This document shows, piece by piece, positions 15,872-24,523 of a stretch of DNA of 64,000 nt. The translations under genes and the position numbers were made by a program. Numbering within the stretch: the stretch's first letter is position 1; each line of letters begins with the position of its first letter. Source of the DNA: an uncultured Eubacteriales bacterium. GTDB lineage: Bacteria; Bacillota; Clostridia; Oscillospirales; Oscillospiraceae. Location of the stretch: the NCBI GenBank assembly GCA_900549475.1, contig UROF01000012.1, positions 3,100-67,099 of the forward strand, in the 5' to 3' direction. The notes below the pieces were generated by a model. That model ran no database searches, had not been told where the DNA came from, and worked only from the letters and a program-made list of their open reading frames with translations.

Positions 15872-17449
15872 GTGAGGAGCGAAAAAGGTTTCCGGCCTGA
15901 GGAGGACGTGGTGCTGCTGCTGAACAAAGGCAAGCAGGGCATGTTTCACCTGGTGTTTGGCCGGACGGGCGTCATCATCCTGTTGCTGCTGCTGCAGATC
16001 GTGCTGCTGGTGCTGGCATTTGTAAAGCTGCAGGAGCTGTATTTCGGATCAGCTGTGCTGCTGTCTGTGGTGGTGGCACTGGTGGAGATCAGCCGCCGGG
16101 GGAATCCCAGCGTCAAGCTCAGCTGGGTGCTGCTGACCATGGCGGTACCAGTGTTCGCTATCCCGTTTTATATTCTGGTCAATGCGGATCTGGGCCACCG
16201 GCTGGCCCATCTGCGGCTGCGGGAGATCGACCGGGAGACCTCCAAATACGCCCCGCCCCGGCCGGATATCCGGGAGGAGCTGGCGGAGCGGGATCCCGGC
16301 GCGGCCCAGCTGGCCGCCTATCTGGAGCGGCGTGCCGGCTTCCCGCTGTATAAGAACTCCGATGCCAAATACTTCCCTTTGGGGGAAGATATGTTTGAGG
16401 AGGTACTGGTACAGCTGGAAAAGGCCCGGAACTTCATTTTCATGGAGTATTTCATTATTGAGGAGGGCTACATGTGGGGCCGCATTCTCAGCGTCCTGGA
16501 GCGGAAGGTGAAGGAGGGCGTGGAGGTCCGGGTCCTCTATGACGGCACCTGCGCGGTGACCAAGGTACCCTATCAGTATCCCCAGGAGCTGCAGAAGCTG
16601 GGCATCCAGTGCAAGATGTACGCCCCCCTGCGGCCTGTGGTCTCCACCCACTACAACAACCGCGACCACCGGAAGATCCTGGTGGTGGATGGCCGGGTGG
16701 CCTTTACCGGCGGCATCAATCTGGCGGACGAGTATATCAACCGCCGCCGCCTCCACGGCCACTGGAAGGACACCGCCGTGATGCTCTCCGGAGAGGCGGT
16801 CCGGGGCTTTACCCTGATGTTCCTGCAGATGTGGAATGTGGATACCCGGGGTGTGGAAAATTATGAGCGGTACCTGAACGCATCCTTTCCTGTGGATGCG
16901 CCCGGATTTGTCCTGCCCTACGGCGACCGGCCCTTTGATACGGAGCTGGTGGGGGAGACGGTGTATATCGACATTCTCAACCGGGCCCAGCGGTATGTGC
17001 ACATCACCACCCCGTACCTGATCGTGGACAATGAGCTGCTCACCGCTCTGACCTACGCCGCCAAGCGGGGCGTGGAGGTGGTGCTGATCGTGCCGGCCAT
17101 CCCGGATAAGACCTATGTCTACGCCCTCAATCAGACCTACTATCAGGAGCTGATCGAGGCGGGTGTGGAGCTGCGGGAGTACACCCCCGGCTTTGTCCAC
17201 GCCAAGATGTTCGTCAGCGACGACACCACCGCTGTAGTGGGCAGCATCAATCTGGACTACCGGAGCCTCTACCTCCACTTTGAGTGCGCGGCTCTGCTCT
17301 ATGGCTGCGCCGCTGTGGCGGATGTGGAGCGGGACATCCAGGAGACAAGGGAGAAGAGCCGGGCCATCACCCTGGAGGACTGTAAACGCCGCAAGCTGAT
17401 CTGGCGGTTCCTGGGCTGGATCCTGCGGCCGCTGGCCCCGCTGATGTAA
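15872..17449 (+). CDS. cls: cardiolipin synthase
   Basis: 525 residues. This membrane enzyme condenses phosphatidylglycerol to cardiolipin. Two N-terminal transmembrane helices (about residues 35-55 and 60-105) are followed by two phospholipase-D HKD motifs: HRKILVVDG near residue 266 and HAKMFVSDDTTAVVGSIN near residue 443. The length and the C-terminal RFLGWILRPLAPLM match bacterial Cls. The start is GTG at 15872 with AAAGGAG about 12 bases upstream, a little long but the only good site. A strong terminator follows at 17472. Confidence 0.93.
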   Translation: MRSEKGFRPEEDVVLLLNKGKQGMFHLVFGRTGVIILLLLLQIVLLVLAFVKLQELYFGSAVLLSVVVALVEISRRGNPSVKLSWVLLTMAVPVFAIPFYILVNADLGHRLAHLRLREIDRETSKYAPPRPDIREELAERDPGAAQLAAYLERRAGFPLYKNSDAKYFPLGEDMFEEVLVQLEKARNFIFMEYFIIEEGYMWGRILSVLERKVKEGVEVRVLYDGTCAVTKVPYQYPQELQKLGIQCKMYAPLRPVVSTHYNNRDHRKILVVDGRVAFTGGINLADEYINRRRLHGHWKDTAVMLSGEAVRGFTLMFLQMWNVDTRGVENYERYLNASFPVDAPGFVLPYGDRPFDTELVGETVYIDILNRAQRYVHITTPYLIVDNELLTALTYAAKRGVEVVLIVPAIPDKTYVYALNQTYYQELIEAGVELREYTPGFVHAKMFVSDDTTAVVGSINLDYRSLYLHFECAALLYGCAAVADVERDIQETREKSRAITLEDCKRRKLIWRFLGWILRPLAPLM

Positions 17450-17471
17450 GGATGGTAAGATGGTAACAGAC

Positions 17472-17514
17472 CCCGCAGGCCGGCGGATGTCTCCGCCGGC
17501 CTGCGGGCTTTTCC
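17472..17514 (+). terminator. rho-independent terminator after cls
   Basis: CCCGCAGGCCGGCGG pairs with CCGCCGGCCTGCGGG around ATGTCT, followed by CTTTTCC. Confidence 0.85.
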
Positions 17515-17547
17515 CCCGAAGGGGGAAGATATGAGGAGGAAAGAACG

Positions 17548-18501
17548 ATGAAATCTGTCCCTGGAATGTTTGACCTGCACTGCGATACCCTGACCCGATC
17601 CCTGTACCGTCCGGCAGCCCCCGGACACGGCCCTCTCAATGAGCCCAGCGCCCAGCTCTCCCTGGACCGGATGCCGGCGGGGAAGCGATGGGTCCAGTGC
17701 TATGCCGTTTTTGTCCCCGATGACAAGCGGGGAGCAGAGGGGGCGGCCTTCTTTGACCACTGGGCGGCGGTGTTTGCCCGGGAAATGGAGCGGGAGGCCC
17801 ACCGGGTGGGCTGGTGCCGCAGCGGCCGGGAGCTGACGGAGACCCTGGACGCCGGGAAATTTGCCGCTCTGCTGACGGTAGAGGGCGGCAGCGCTCTGGG
17901 GGGAGAGCTGGAGCGTGTGGAGACCCTGTGGAATGCCGGGGTGCGGATGATGACCCTCACCTGGAACGGAAAAAACGAGCTGGCCTCCGGCCATGATACC
18001 GCTGAGGGCTTCTCTGCCTTTGGCCGGGAGGCGGTGGCGGCCATGGAGGAGAAGGGCATCCTGGTGGATGTGTCCCACCTCAACGACCGGGGCTTTGAGG
18101 AGCTGCTGGGCATCGCGAAAAAGCCCTTCGTTGCCTCCCACTCCAATGCCCGGTCTGTGTGCAGGCACCGGCGGAACCTGCCTGACGACTTTATCCGGGA
18201 GATGGTGAAGCGCCAGGGCCTCATCGGCCTGAATTACTGCCAGAGCTTTCTCTCCGACGAGGGACGGGGGAATCTGGAGGATCTGTGGCGCCATGTGGAG
18301 CGGTTCCTGGAGCTGGGGGCGGAGAAGTGTCTGGCCCTGGGCTCCGACTACGACGGGGCGGACATCCATCCGGACCTGGACGGCGTGGAGAAGGCGCTGG
18401 AGATCTATCCCTTCCTGCTGGAGCGGGGCCTCTCGGAGGAGACGGCGGGAGACATCCTCTTCGGCAATGCCTGGCGGTTTTTCCAGCAGGCCCTCTCCTG
18501 A
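17548..18501 (+). CDS. membrane dipeptidase family (M19) zinc peptidase
   Basis: 317 residues, full length for family M19. The binuclear zinc ligands are visible: His11 and Asp13 in FDLHCDTL, a Glu near residue 112 in TVEGGSAL, the His in DVSHLND, and His-rich SHSNARSVCRHRRN. SDYDGADIHPDL supplies the catalytic-domain Asp. These enzymes cleave dipeptides, including D-containing ones from cell-wall turnover. There is no signal peptide, so this one is cytosolic despite the family name. GAGGAGG lies 9 bases before the ATG. It appears monocistronic. Confidence 0.92.
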   Translation: MKSVPGMFDLHCDTLTRSLYRPAAPGHGPLNEPSAQLSLDRMPAGKRWVQCYAVFVPDDKRGAEGAAFFDHWAAVFAREMEREAHRVGWCRSGRELTETLDAGKFAALLTVEGGSALGGELERVETLWNAGVRMMTLTWNGKNELASGHDTAEGFSAFGREAVAAMEEKGILVDVSHLNDRGFEELLGIAKKPFVASHSNARSVCRHRRNLPDDFIREMVKRQGLIGLNYCQSFLSDEGRGNLEDLWRHVERFLELGAEKCLALGSDYDGADIHPDLDGVEKALEIYPFLLERGLSEETAGDILFGNAWRFFQQALS

Positions 18502-18582
18502 GACAGGGAACTTTTTCCCGCGGTTTTCGTCTGATGACCACGGCAGGGTGGAAAATTTAACCCTGCGCTGTCAAAAAAGGAC

Positions 18583-18611
18583 TTGAAAAGCCGGTTGGTC
18601 TGTGGTATAAC
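18583..18611 (+). promoter_or_regulatory. sigma-A promoter for the ThrE-type exporter genes
   Basis: TTGAAA (18583-18588), a 17-bp spacer and TATAAC (18606-18611), 65 bases before the ATG at 18676. Confidence 0.7.
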
Positions 18612-18675
18612 AGCGCCTGACTGACAAGTGATACAAGAAATGGGCGGCGAGGGCGCCGCCTTGGGAGACCAACCT

Positions 18676-19491
18676 ATGGAAAAACACAGCCAATCATTTT
18701 TCTCGGCGGATGACGCCAATTACCTGGCCCGGGCGGAAGCTGCGGACCGGGCCAACGAGTATCTGTACCGGGTGCTGGACATCGGGCAGTATATGCTCCA
18801 GAGCGGGGCGGAGATCAGCCGTGTGGAGGACAGTATCCGCAGGCTCTGCACCTCCTTCGGAGCGGAGCGTACCGATGTGTTTACCATCACCTCCAGCATC
18901 ATCGTGACCATCTACGCCCCCCAGTTCGGGGCGGTGACCCAGACCCGGCGGGTAGGAGGACAGCAGTATGACCTCCACCGTCTGGAGCTGCTCAACCAGC
19001 TCAGCCGCCGGATCTGTACCCAGTATCTGAGCCTGGAGGAGACAGAGGCGGCTCTCAGCGAGATCCGGGATACCCCCCAGTACCCCTTCGGCGTGCAGCT
19101 ACTGACCTACGCTTTGATTTCCGCGTCCTTCTCCCTGTTTTTCGGCGGCAGCGCCATGGACGCGGTGGCCTCGGGCCTCATCGGCGTGATACTGCGGTAT
19201 CTGGACCGGATCATCCGGCGTCTGGAGGCCAATGCCTTCCTCTCCGCCCTGATCTGCTCCTGCCTGGGCGGTCTGCTGGCGGCGGTGTCCGTACGGATGG
19301 GCCTGGGCGAGTCGGTGGATATGATCAGTATCGGCAACATCATGCTGCTGATCCCCGGCATCCCCCTGACCAACTCCCTGCGGGATATGTTCAGCGGCAA
19401 CACCATTTCCGGCCTGCTGCGCTTCAGCGAGGCTATTTTGCTGGCCCTCACCATTGCCTTCGGCTTTGCCGTGGTGGCGGCGCTGATGTAA
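18676..19491 (+). CDS. threonine/serine exporter family protein, large component (DUF1212)
   Basis: 271 residues of the ThrE N-terminal-domain family. A cytosolic N-terminal half has the signature YLYRVLDIGQYMLQSGAEIS and AERTDVFTITSSIIVTI. It is followed by about five hydrophobic helices from residue 140 onward, including NIMLLIPGIPLTNSLRDM. It works with the small component at 19508 as a split ThrE exporter; in Corynebacterium the two halves are one protein that exports Thr and Ser. GGGAG lies 10 bases before the ATG at 18676. The substrate here is inferred from the family. Confidence 0.88.
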   Translation: MEKHSQSFFSADDANYLARAEAADRANEYLYRVLDIGQYMLQSGAEISRVEDSIRRLCTSFGAERTDVFTITSSIIVTIYAPQFGAVTQTRRVGGQQYDLHRLELLNQLSRRICTQYLSLEETEAALSEIRDTPQYPFGVQLLTYALISASFSLFFGGSAMDAVASGLIGVILRYLDRIIRRLEANAFLSALICSCLGGLLAAVSVRMGLGESVDMISIGNIMLLIPGIPLTNSLRDMFSGNTISGLLRFSEAILLALTIAFGFAVVAALM

Positions 19492-19507
19492 GGAGGGGGA
19501 AGCGGTT

Positions 19508-19957
19508 ATGAACTATGTATTGCAGCTGGCCGCTGCCTTTTCCGGCTCCATGGGCTTTGCCCTGCTGTTCCAGGTCCGCCGGGGGAAGCTCCTGCTGGCC
19601 AGCCTGGGCGGCCTTCTGGCCTGGGCGGTATACCTGGCTCTGAGGCCGGTGATGCCCCAGGATGTGCCACGGTTTTTTGTCGCCTCCGTGGTGCTGACCA
19701 TCTATGCGGAGATCCTGGCCCGGGTGGTCAAGTGCCCCGCCACCCTGTTTCTGGTAACGGCGGCGGTACCTTTGATCCCAGGCGGGTCCCTCTATAACAC
19801 CATGCGCTACTTTGTGCAGGGCGATTTCGCCGCCAGCTCCAGCCAGGGGCTCAACACCATACTGCTGGCTCTGGCCATTGCCGCAGGCATGATCGTGCCC
19901 ATGTCCATGTTCCAGCTGGTACGCAGGGTCCGGGTATGGCGGGCCAAAAAAGTGTAA
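19508..19957 (+). CDS. threonine/serine exporter family protein, small component (DUF3815)
   Basis: 149 residues with four to five hydrophobic helices, matching the C-terminal half of ThrE (AILARVVKCPATLFLV, PLIPGGSLYNTMRYFVQGD). It starts 16 bases after the large component, with AAGGAGGGG upstream, so the pair is an operon forming one transporter. A perfect terminator follows at 19963. Confidence 0.88.
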   Translation: MNYVLQLAAAFSGSMGFALLFQVRRGKLLLASLGGLLAWAVYLALRPVMPQDVPRFFVASVVLTIYAEILARVVKCPATLFLVTAAVPLIPGGSLYNTMRYFVQGDFAASSSQGLNTILLALAIAAGMIVPMSMFQLVRRVRVWRAKKV

Positions 19958-19962
19958 AGAGA

Positions 19963-19996
19963 GCGCCCGGCCCTGATGAGGGCCGGGCGTTTTTCC
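19963..19996 (+). terminator. rho-independent terminator after the exporter pair
   Basis: GCGCCCGGCCCT and AGGGCCGGGCG pair around GATG, followed by TTTTTCC. Confidence 0.88.
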
Positions 19997-20038
19997 GCGG
20001 AAAGTGTTTTTTTCCAGAGGGATTTCCTGCGGGAAAGG

Positions 20039-20067
20039 TTGTTTTTTGACGGTGGATTTGCTATGCT
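20039..20067 (+). promoter_or_regulatory. promoter for fumC
   Basis: TTGTTT (20039-20044), 17 bp and TATGCT (20062-20067), 37 bases before the ATG. Confidence 0.55.
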
Positions 20068-20104
20068 AGGGCAGGAATGAAACGATATACCGGAGGATAA
20101 TACA

Positions 20105-21484
20105 ATGGATCAGAAGGACAAGCTTTTCCGCCAGGAGCGGGACTCTATGGGAACCATCGCCGTTCCGGCGGACCGGATGTGGGGCGCCCAGACCCAGCGC
20201 AGCTTTGAAAATTTTGCCATCGGCACCGAGACCATGCCCCGGGAGATCATCCGGGCCTTTGCCGTGCTGAAGAAGGCCGCCGCCATGGCCAATCAGGACT
20301 GCGGGAAGCTGGATGCGGAGCGCTGCGGTCTCATTACCGCCGCCTGCGATGAGATCCTGGCAGGACAGTGGGAACAGGAGTTCCCTCTGAAGGTCTGGCA
20401 GACCGGCAGCGGCACCCAGTCCAATATGAATATGAACGAGGTCATCGCCCACCTGTGCGCCCGGACGGAGGGGGCCCCTGCCGTCCACCCCAACGACCAC
20501 GTGAATATGTCCCAGAGCTCCAACGACACCTTCCCCACAGCCCTGCATATCGCCGCGGTGGTGTCTCTGGAGGAGACGCTGCTGCCCTCCCTGGAGCGGC
20601 TCACCGCTGTGCTCCGGCGGCTGGAGGCGGAGAACCAGGACGTCATCAAGATCGGCCGCACCCATCTCCAGGATGCGGTGCCGCTGCGCTTCTCCCAGGA
20701 GATCAGCGGCTGGCGGGCTATGACGGAGGAGTGTGCCGCTATGGTGAAGGCGGCCCTGGAGCCCCTGCGCTCCCTGGCCCTGGGGGGTACCGCCGTGGGC
20801 ACCGGCCTCAACTGCCCGGCCGGCTTTGACCAAAAGAGCGCGGAGATCATCTCCCGGCTCACCGGCTGCGCCTTCCGTACCGCCCCCAACAAATTCCACG
20901 CCCTCACCAGCCGGGATGCCCTGGTGTTCGCCCATGGCGCCCTGAAGGCTCTGGCGGGGGATCTGATGAAGATCGCCAACGACGTGCGCTGGCTGGCCAG
21001 CGGCCCCCGCTGCGGCCTGGGGGAGATCACCATTCCGGAGAATGAACCGGGCAGCTCCATCATGCCGGGGAAGGTGAACCCCACCCAGTGTGAGGCGGTG
21101 ACCATGGTGGCGGTGCAGGTGATGGGCAACGACGCCGCTATCGGCTTTGCCGCCAGCCAGGGGAACTTTGAGCTCAATGTGTTCTTGCCGGTGTGCGCCT
21201 ACAACTTCCTCCAGTCTGCCCGGCTGCTGAGCGACGCCATGGACTCCTTCCGCATCCATTGCCTGGAGGGACTCAAGGCCAACCGGGAGAAGATGGGGGA
21301 GTATCTGGGCCGCTCTTTGATGCTGGTGACGGCCCTGACCCCCTATATCGGCTATGACAACGCCGCCAAGGCGGCCAAGCTGGCCCATCAGGAGGGCCTG
21401 ACCCTCCGGGAGGCGGTGCTGCGCTGCGGCTACCTCACCGGAGAGGAGTATGACAAGGCGGTGGACCCTGAGAAGATGGTGTGA
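20105..21484 (+). CDS. fumC: class II fumarate hydratase
   Basis: 459 residues, full length. It interconverts fumarate and malate in the cytosol. The superfamily signature GSSIMPGKVN is present, with upstream blocks GSGTQSNMNMNEV, NMSQSSNDTFPTA and the catalytic-His region KIGRTHLQDAVPL, plus the N-terminal MGTIAVPADRMWGAQTQRS. GGAGG lies 10 bases before the ATG. No clear terminator separates it from the response-regulator gene 28 bases downstream, so read-through is possible. Aspartate ammonia-lyase is the main alternative in this superfamily, but the RMWGAQTQRS and SSNDTFPTA blocks favour fumarase. Confidence 0.94.
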   Translation: MDQKDKLFRQERDSMGTIAVPADRMWGAQTQRSFENFAIGTETMPREIIRAFAVLKKAAAMANQDCGKLDAERCGLITAACDEILAGQWEQEFPLKVWQTGSGTQSNMNMNEVIAHLCARTEGAPAVHPNDHVNMSQSSNDTFPTALHIAAVVSLEETLLPSLERLTAVLRRLEAENQDVIKIGRTHLQDAVPLRFSQEISGWRAMTEECAAMVKAALEPLRSLALGGTAVGTGLNCPAGFDQKSAEIISRLTGCAFRTAPNKFHALTSRDALVFAHGALKALAGDLMKIANDVRWLASGPRCGLGEITIPENEPGSSIMPGKVNPTQCEAVTMVAVQVMGNDAAIGFAASQGNFELNVFLPVCAYNFLQSARLLSDAMDSFRIHCLEGLKANREKMGEYLGRSLMLVTALTPYIGYDNAAKAAKLAHQEGLTLREAVLRCGYLTGEEYDKAVDPEKMV

Positions 21485-21512
21485 CGGTGGAGGATCGTGA
21501 GGGAGCAAAAAC

Positions 21513-22172
21513 ATGATACGCATTTTGATCGTTGAAGATGAAAAGCCCATTGCCGACCTGCTGGACATGAGCCTGACGGCGGCGGGCTATACCTGCGACT
21601 GCTGCATGAGCGGCACAGAGGCGGCGGACGCGGTGGGGGAGAGGCGCTATGACCTGATCCTGCTGGATGTGATGCTGCCGGGAATCGACGGCTTTGAGCT
21701 CATGGAGTACCTGGCCCCCCTGGGCATCCCGGTGATCTTCATCACTGCCCGCAGCGCGGTGAAGGATAGGATCAAGGGCCTGAAGCTGGGGGCCGACGAC
21801 TATATCGTCAAGCCCTTTGAGATCGCGGAGCTGCTGGCCCGGGTGGAGACGGTGCTGCGCCGCTGCCACAAGGCGGATGACCGCATCGTGGTAGGCGACG
21901 TGGAGGTGGATACCCAGTCCCGGGTGGTGAAGCGGGCGGGAGAGGTGGTGCCTCTGACCGCCAAGGAGTATGCCCTGCTGCTGCTGTTTCTCCAGAATAA
22001 AAATATCGCCCTTTTCCGCGAGACCATCTATGAGCGGGTATGGGAGAACGACTACATGGGCGACAGCCGCACGGTGGACCTCCATGTCCAGCGGCTGCGC
22101 AAAAAACTGGGCTGGCAGGACCGGATCACCGCCGTATATAAGGTGGGCTACCGCCTGGAGGTCCGGGAATGA
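21513..22172 (+). CDS. OmpR/PhoB-family response regulator
   Basis: 219 residues. The receiver domain (residues 1-115) has acidic Glu8-Asp9, phospho-acceptor Asp52 (LLDVMLPGIDGFE), a switch Thr in FITAR and Lys in DDYIVKPFE. The winged-helix DNA-binding domain covers about residues 127-216 (LTAKEYALLLLF, DSRTVDLHVQRLRKKLG, TVYKVGYRLE-type ending). It overlaps the sensor kinase gene by 4 bases (ATGA). The regulon is unknown; the adjacent VanY-type gene suggests cell-envelope functions. Confidence 0.94.
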   Translation: MIRILIVEDEKPIADLLDMSLTAAGYTCDCCMSGTEAADAVGERRYDLILLDVMLPGIDGFELMEYLAPLGIPVIFITARSAVKDRIKGLKLGADDYIVKPFEIAELLARVETVLRRCHKADDRIVVGDVEVDTQSRVVKRAGEVVPLTAKEYALLLLFLQNKNIALFRETIYERVWENDYMGDSRTVDLHVQRLRKKLGWQDRITAVYKVGYRLEVRE

Positions 22173-23590
22173 AGATCGCCTGGAAGGTGGCGGTGGCGGC
22201 GCTGTGTATCCTGGTGGTGTTTTTCGGCGCGGGCAGCTGCCTGCTGATCAGCCTGTCCTTCCGCTCGGCGCTGACCCGGGAGGTGGACGTGGCCCAGGAG
22301 GAGCTGCAGATGCTGCGGGTGTCCTACGAGGCGGTGTGTATGGCCCGCGGCGTTACGGCGGAGAATATGTTCCGGGAGGGCCGGAGTGTGGCCCGGGTGC
22401 TGGAGGAGAACCGCTACTTTGCCGGACGGCAGTTCCGTGTGACCACGGAGACAGGACGGACGGTGTACTCCACCATGGAGCCTGCCAGCGACGAGGAGCT
22501 GCTGGAGGAGATCGATGAAAGCTCCCGGGGCTACTCCATCCGCCGGGAGGAAAAAACGGGACAGGTGTTTGTCCACTGTGCCGACACCATCGACCTGGAT
22601 GACGGCGTGCTGTATCTGGAGAGTGCCCGGAATATCAGCAGCCTTTTCGCGGACCGGGAGACCCACTACCGGATCTACCGCTATCTGCTGCTGGCGGTGG
22701 TGGCTGCCGCCGGCGGCGTGCTCTATCTCACCTCCTGTTGGCTGACCCAGCCCATCCGGGATCTGGGGAAGGTGGCCGGCCGTCTGGCCGACGGGGACTA
22801 TACCTCCCGGGCAGAGGTGGAGGGCGGCGATGAGGTCAGTGAGCTGGCGGAGAGCTTCAACTCCATGGCCGACGCGGTGGAGAAAAATGTCCACCAGCTG
22901 GCCGATGCCGCACGAAGGCAGGAGGATTTCACCGCCAGCTTTGTCCATGAGCTGAAAACGCCCCTCACCTCCATCATCGGCTATGCCGATATGCTGCGCA
23001 GCGGGGCTCTGGACGGGGAGAAGAGTATGAAAGCCGCCGCCTATATCTTTTCTGAGGGGAAGCGGCTGGAGAAGCTGAGCATGGCTTTGATGGACCTGCT
23101 GGTAACAGGCCACGGGGCTGTGTCTCTGCGGGAAGTAGATATGGCCCGCCTGTGCCGCCAGGCGGCGGAAGCCGCCCGGCCCGCTATGGCCGCCAAGGGC
23201 CTGGAGCTCCAGGTCAGCGCCCAGGAGGGCACCCTGCGGGGCAATGAGAGCCTGCTGGAGACCATGCTCATCAATCTTCTGGACAATGCCCGGAAGGCGT
23301 CGGAATCCGGAACGGTGGTGACGCTGGAAGGCTGTGCCCTGCCGGAGGGCTACCGCCTGACGGTGACAGACCAGGGGCGGGGCATCCCGGCCCAGGAGCT
23401 GGAGAAGATCACAGAGGCCTTCTACATGGTGGATAAGTCCCGGTCCCGGGCGGAGGGCGGCGCCGGTCTGGGCCTGGCCCTGTGCAAGACCATTGCCGCG
23501 TTCCACGGCGGCAGCCTGTCGTTTGCCAGCCAGGAGGGACATGGTACCACCGTAGTGGCGACGCTGGGAGGTGCGGCCGGTGAACAATAA
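22169..23590 (+). CDS. sensor histidine kinase with HAMP domain
   Basis: 473 residues. The order is: TM1 (about residues 6-30), an extracellular sensor loop of about 140 residues, TM2 (about residues 168-190, LLLAVVAAAGGVLYLTS), HAMP (to about 245), a dimerisation domain with phospho-His260 in FVHELKTPLTSIIGYAD, and an ATPase domain with N-box LLDNARKA, G1 DQGRGIP and G2 GGAGLGLALCKTI. The extracellular part is rich in Glu and Arg. It is translationally coupled to the response regulator upstream, and its 3' end overlaps the companion gene at 23580. Confidence 0.93.
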   Translation: MKIAWKVAVAALCILVVFFGAGSCLLISLSFRSALTREVDVAQEELQMLRVSYEAVCMARGVTAENMFREGRSVARVLEENRYFAGRQFRVTTETGRTVYSTMEPASDEELLEEIDESSRGYSIRREEKTGQVFVHCADTIDLDDGVLYLESARNISSLFADRETHYRIYRYLLLAVVAAAGGVLYLTSCWLTQPIRDLGKVAGRLADGDYTSRAEVEGGDEVSELAESFNSMADAVEKNVHQLADAARRQEDFTASFVHELKTPLTSIIGYADMLRSGALDGEKSMKAAAYIFSEGKRLEKLSMALMDLLVTGHGAVSLREVDMARLCRQAAEAARPAMAAKGLELQVSAQEGTLRGNESLLETMLINLLDNARKASESGTVVTLEGCALPEGYRLTVTDQGRGIPAQELEKITEAFYMVDKSRSRAEGGAGLGLALCKTIAAFHGGSLSFASQEGHGTTVVATLGGAAGEQ

Positions 23591-24419
23591 GCGGTTCTGG
23601 GCCGTGCTGGCCCTTGCGGCGGTGCTGGTGGCGCTGGCCTTTTTCCTGCCGCCCCAGGTGTCGCGCTGGTATGACCAGCAGCTGATGGATGAGCCAAAGG
23701 TCACCCAGGTGGAGGACCGGGAGGGACTGGCGGACAGTATCCGCCTTACCGTGGCGGAGAAGCTGATGCTTCTGCAAAGCGGCAACCTCTCTTTCCTGGC
23801 TCTGCCCGGGGAGGAGGCTGAGGTCCGCTATATCATAAAAGACGGCTCCGGCGGGGTCTATATCAGCAGTGAGCCGGAGGTGGATGAGCCCATTGAGGGA
23901 GACGAGGAGTGGGAGACCCGGCTGACAGGGGTGAAGCGGGAGCTTCTGGCCCTGCAGCGCACCGGCGGCCTGCCGGAGCTGTGGACAGAAGATACGAATC
24001 CCGAGCTGATCAGCAGCGGAGAAATGTTGTATATTGACAACAACACACAGGTGAGTTTTCTCGTCTATCATATGGAATTGAGCTTTTCCGGCTGGGGGAT
24101 CGGCGTGACGGTGGATGATTCCTCGGGGAAGGTCCTGTCCATGTCCCTGCGCTGGTCCCGGGCCACGCCCCCCAGCTGGGGGGCTGCAGGCGCTGCCAAC
24201 TTCGGCAGCGCCTGGCGGGACTACTGGGGTATGGACAGCGTGGACCCCTCCTGGAACACGCCCCGCATCAATGAGCTTTTGTCATCCTCTCCGCTGACGT
24301 CAAACAGCGAGTACTCCGCCGCGGGAGAGATCTCTTTTACCTATGACGGCCAGACCCTCCGGGCATCGCTGTACGGCTGGTGCTCCGGTGGAAACTGTGC
24401 CGTGCAATGGAATACCTGA
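23580..24419 (+). CDS. membrane-anchored extracytoplasmic protein of unknown function encoded with the two-component system
   Basis: 279 residues. A single N-terminal helix (KRFWAVLALAAVLVALAFFL) anchors an extracytoplasmic domain of about 255 residues with no cysteines until CSGGNC near the C terminus. I chose GTG at 23580 because GGGAGG lies 8 bases upstream; the gene overlaps the kinase end by 11 bases. The conserved position third in the operon, exported topology and translational coupling suggest it senses a signal or modulates the kinase, much as YycH-type proteins do. There is no sequence evidence of homology to YycH. I do not recognise the family. Confidence 0.75.
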   Translation: MNNKRFWAVLALAAVLVALAFFLPPQVSRWYDQQLMDEPKVTQVEDREGLADSIRLTVAEKLMLLQSGNLSFLALPGEEAEVRYIIKDGSGGVYISSEPEVDEPIEGDEEWETRLTGVKRELLALQRTGGLPELWTEDTNPELISSGEMLYIDNNTQVSFLVYHMELSFSGWGIGVTVDDSSGKVLSMSLRWSRATPPSWGAAGAANFGSAWRDYWGMDSVDPSWNTPRINELLSSSPLTSNSEYSAAGEISFTYDGQTLRASLYGWCSGGNCAVQWNT

Positions 24420-24423
24420 CCCC

Positions 24424-24472
24424 GGACGGCCGGCGCCGTCCAACCATCCGGCAGGACCCAATCCGTCCTGCC
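24424..24472 (+). other. two tandem intergenic hairpins
   Basis: GGACGGC/GCCGTCC (24424-24441, loop CGGC) and GGCAGGAC/GTCCTGCC (24450-24472) are perfect stems in the gap before the carboxypeptidase gene. No T-run follows, so they may be RNA processing or attenuation structures rather than a full terminator. Confidence 0.55.
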
Positions 24473-24523
24473 TCCACCTGCCGCTCCGGCGGCGGACAAG
24501 CAAAAAAGGAGGAACCCTGAGCA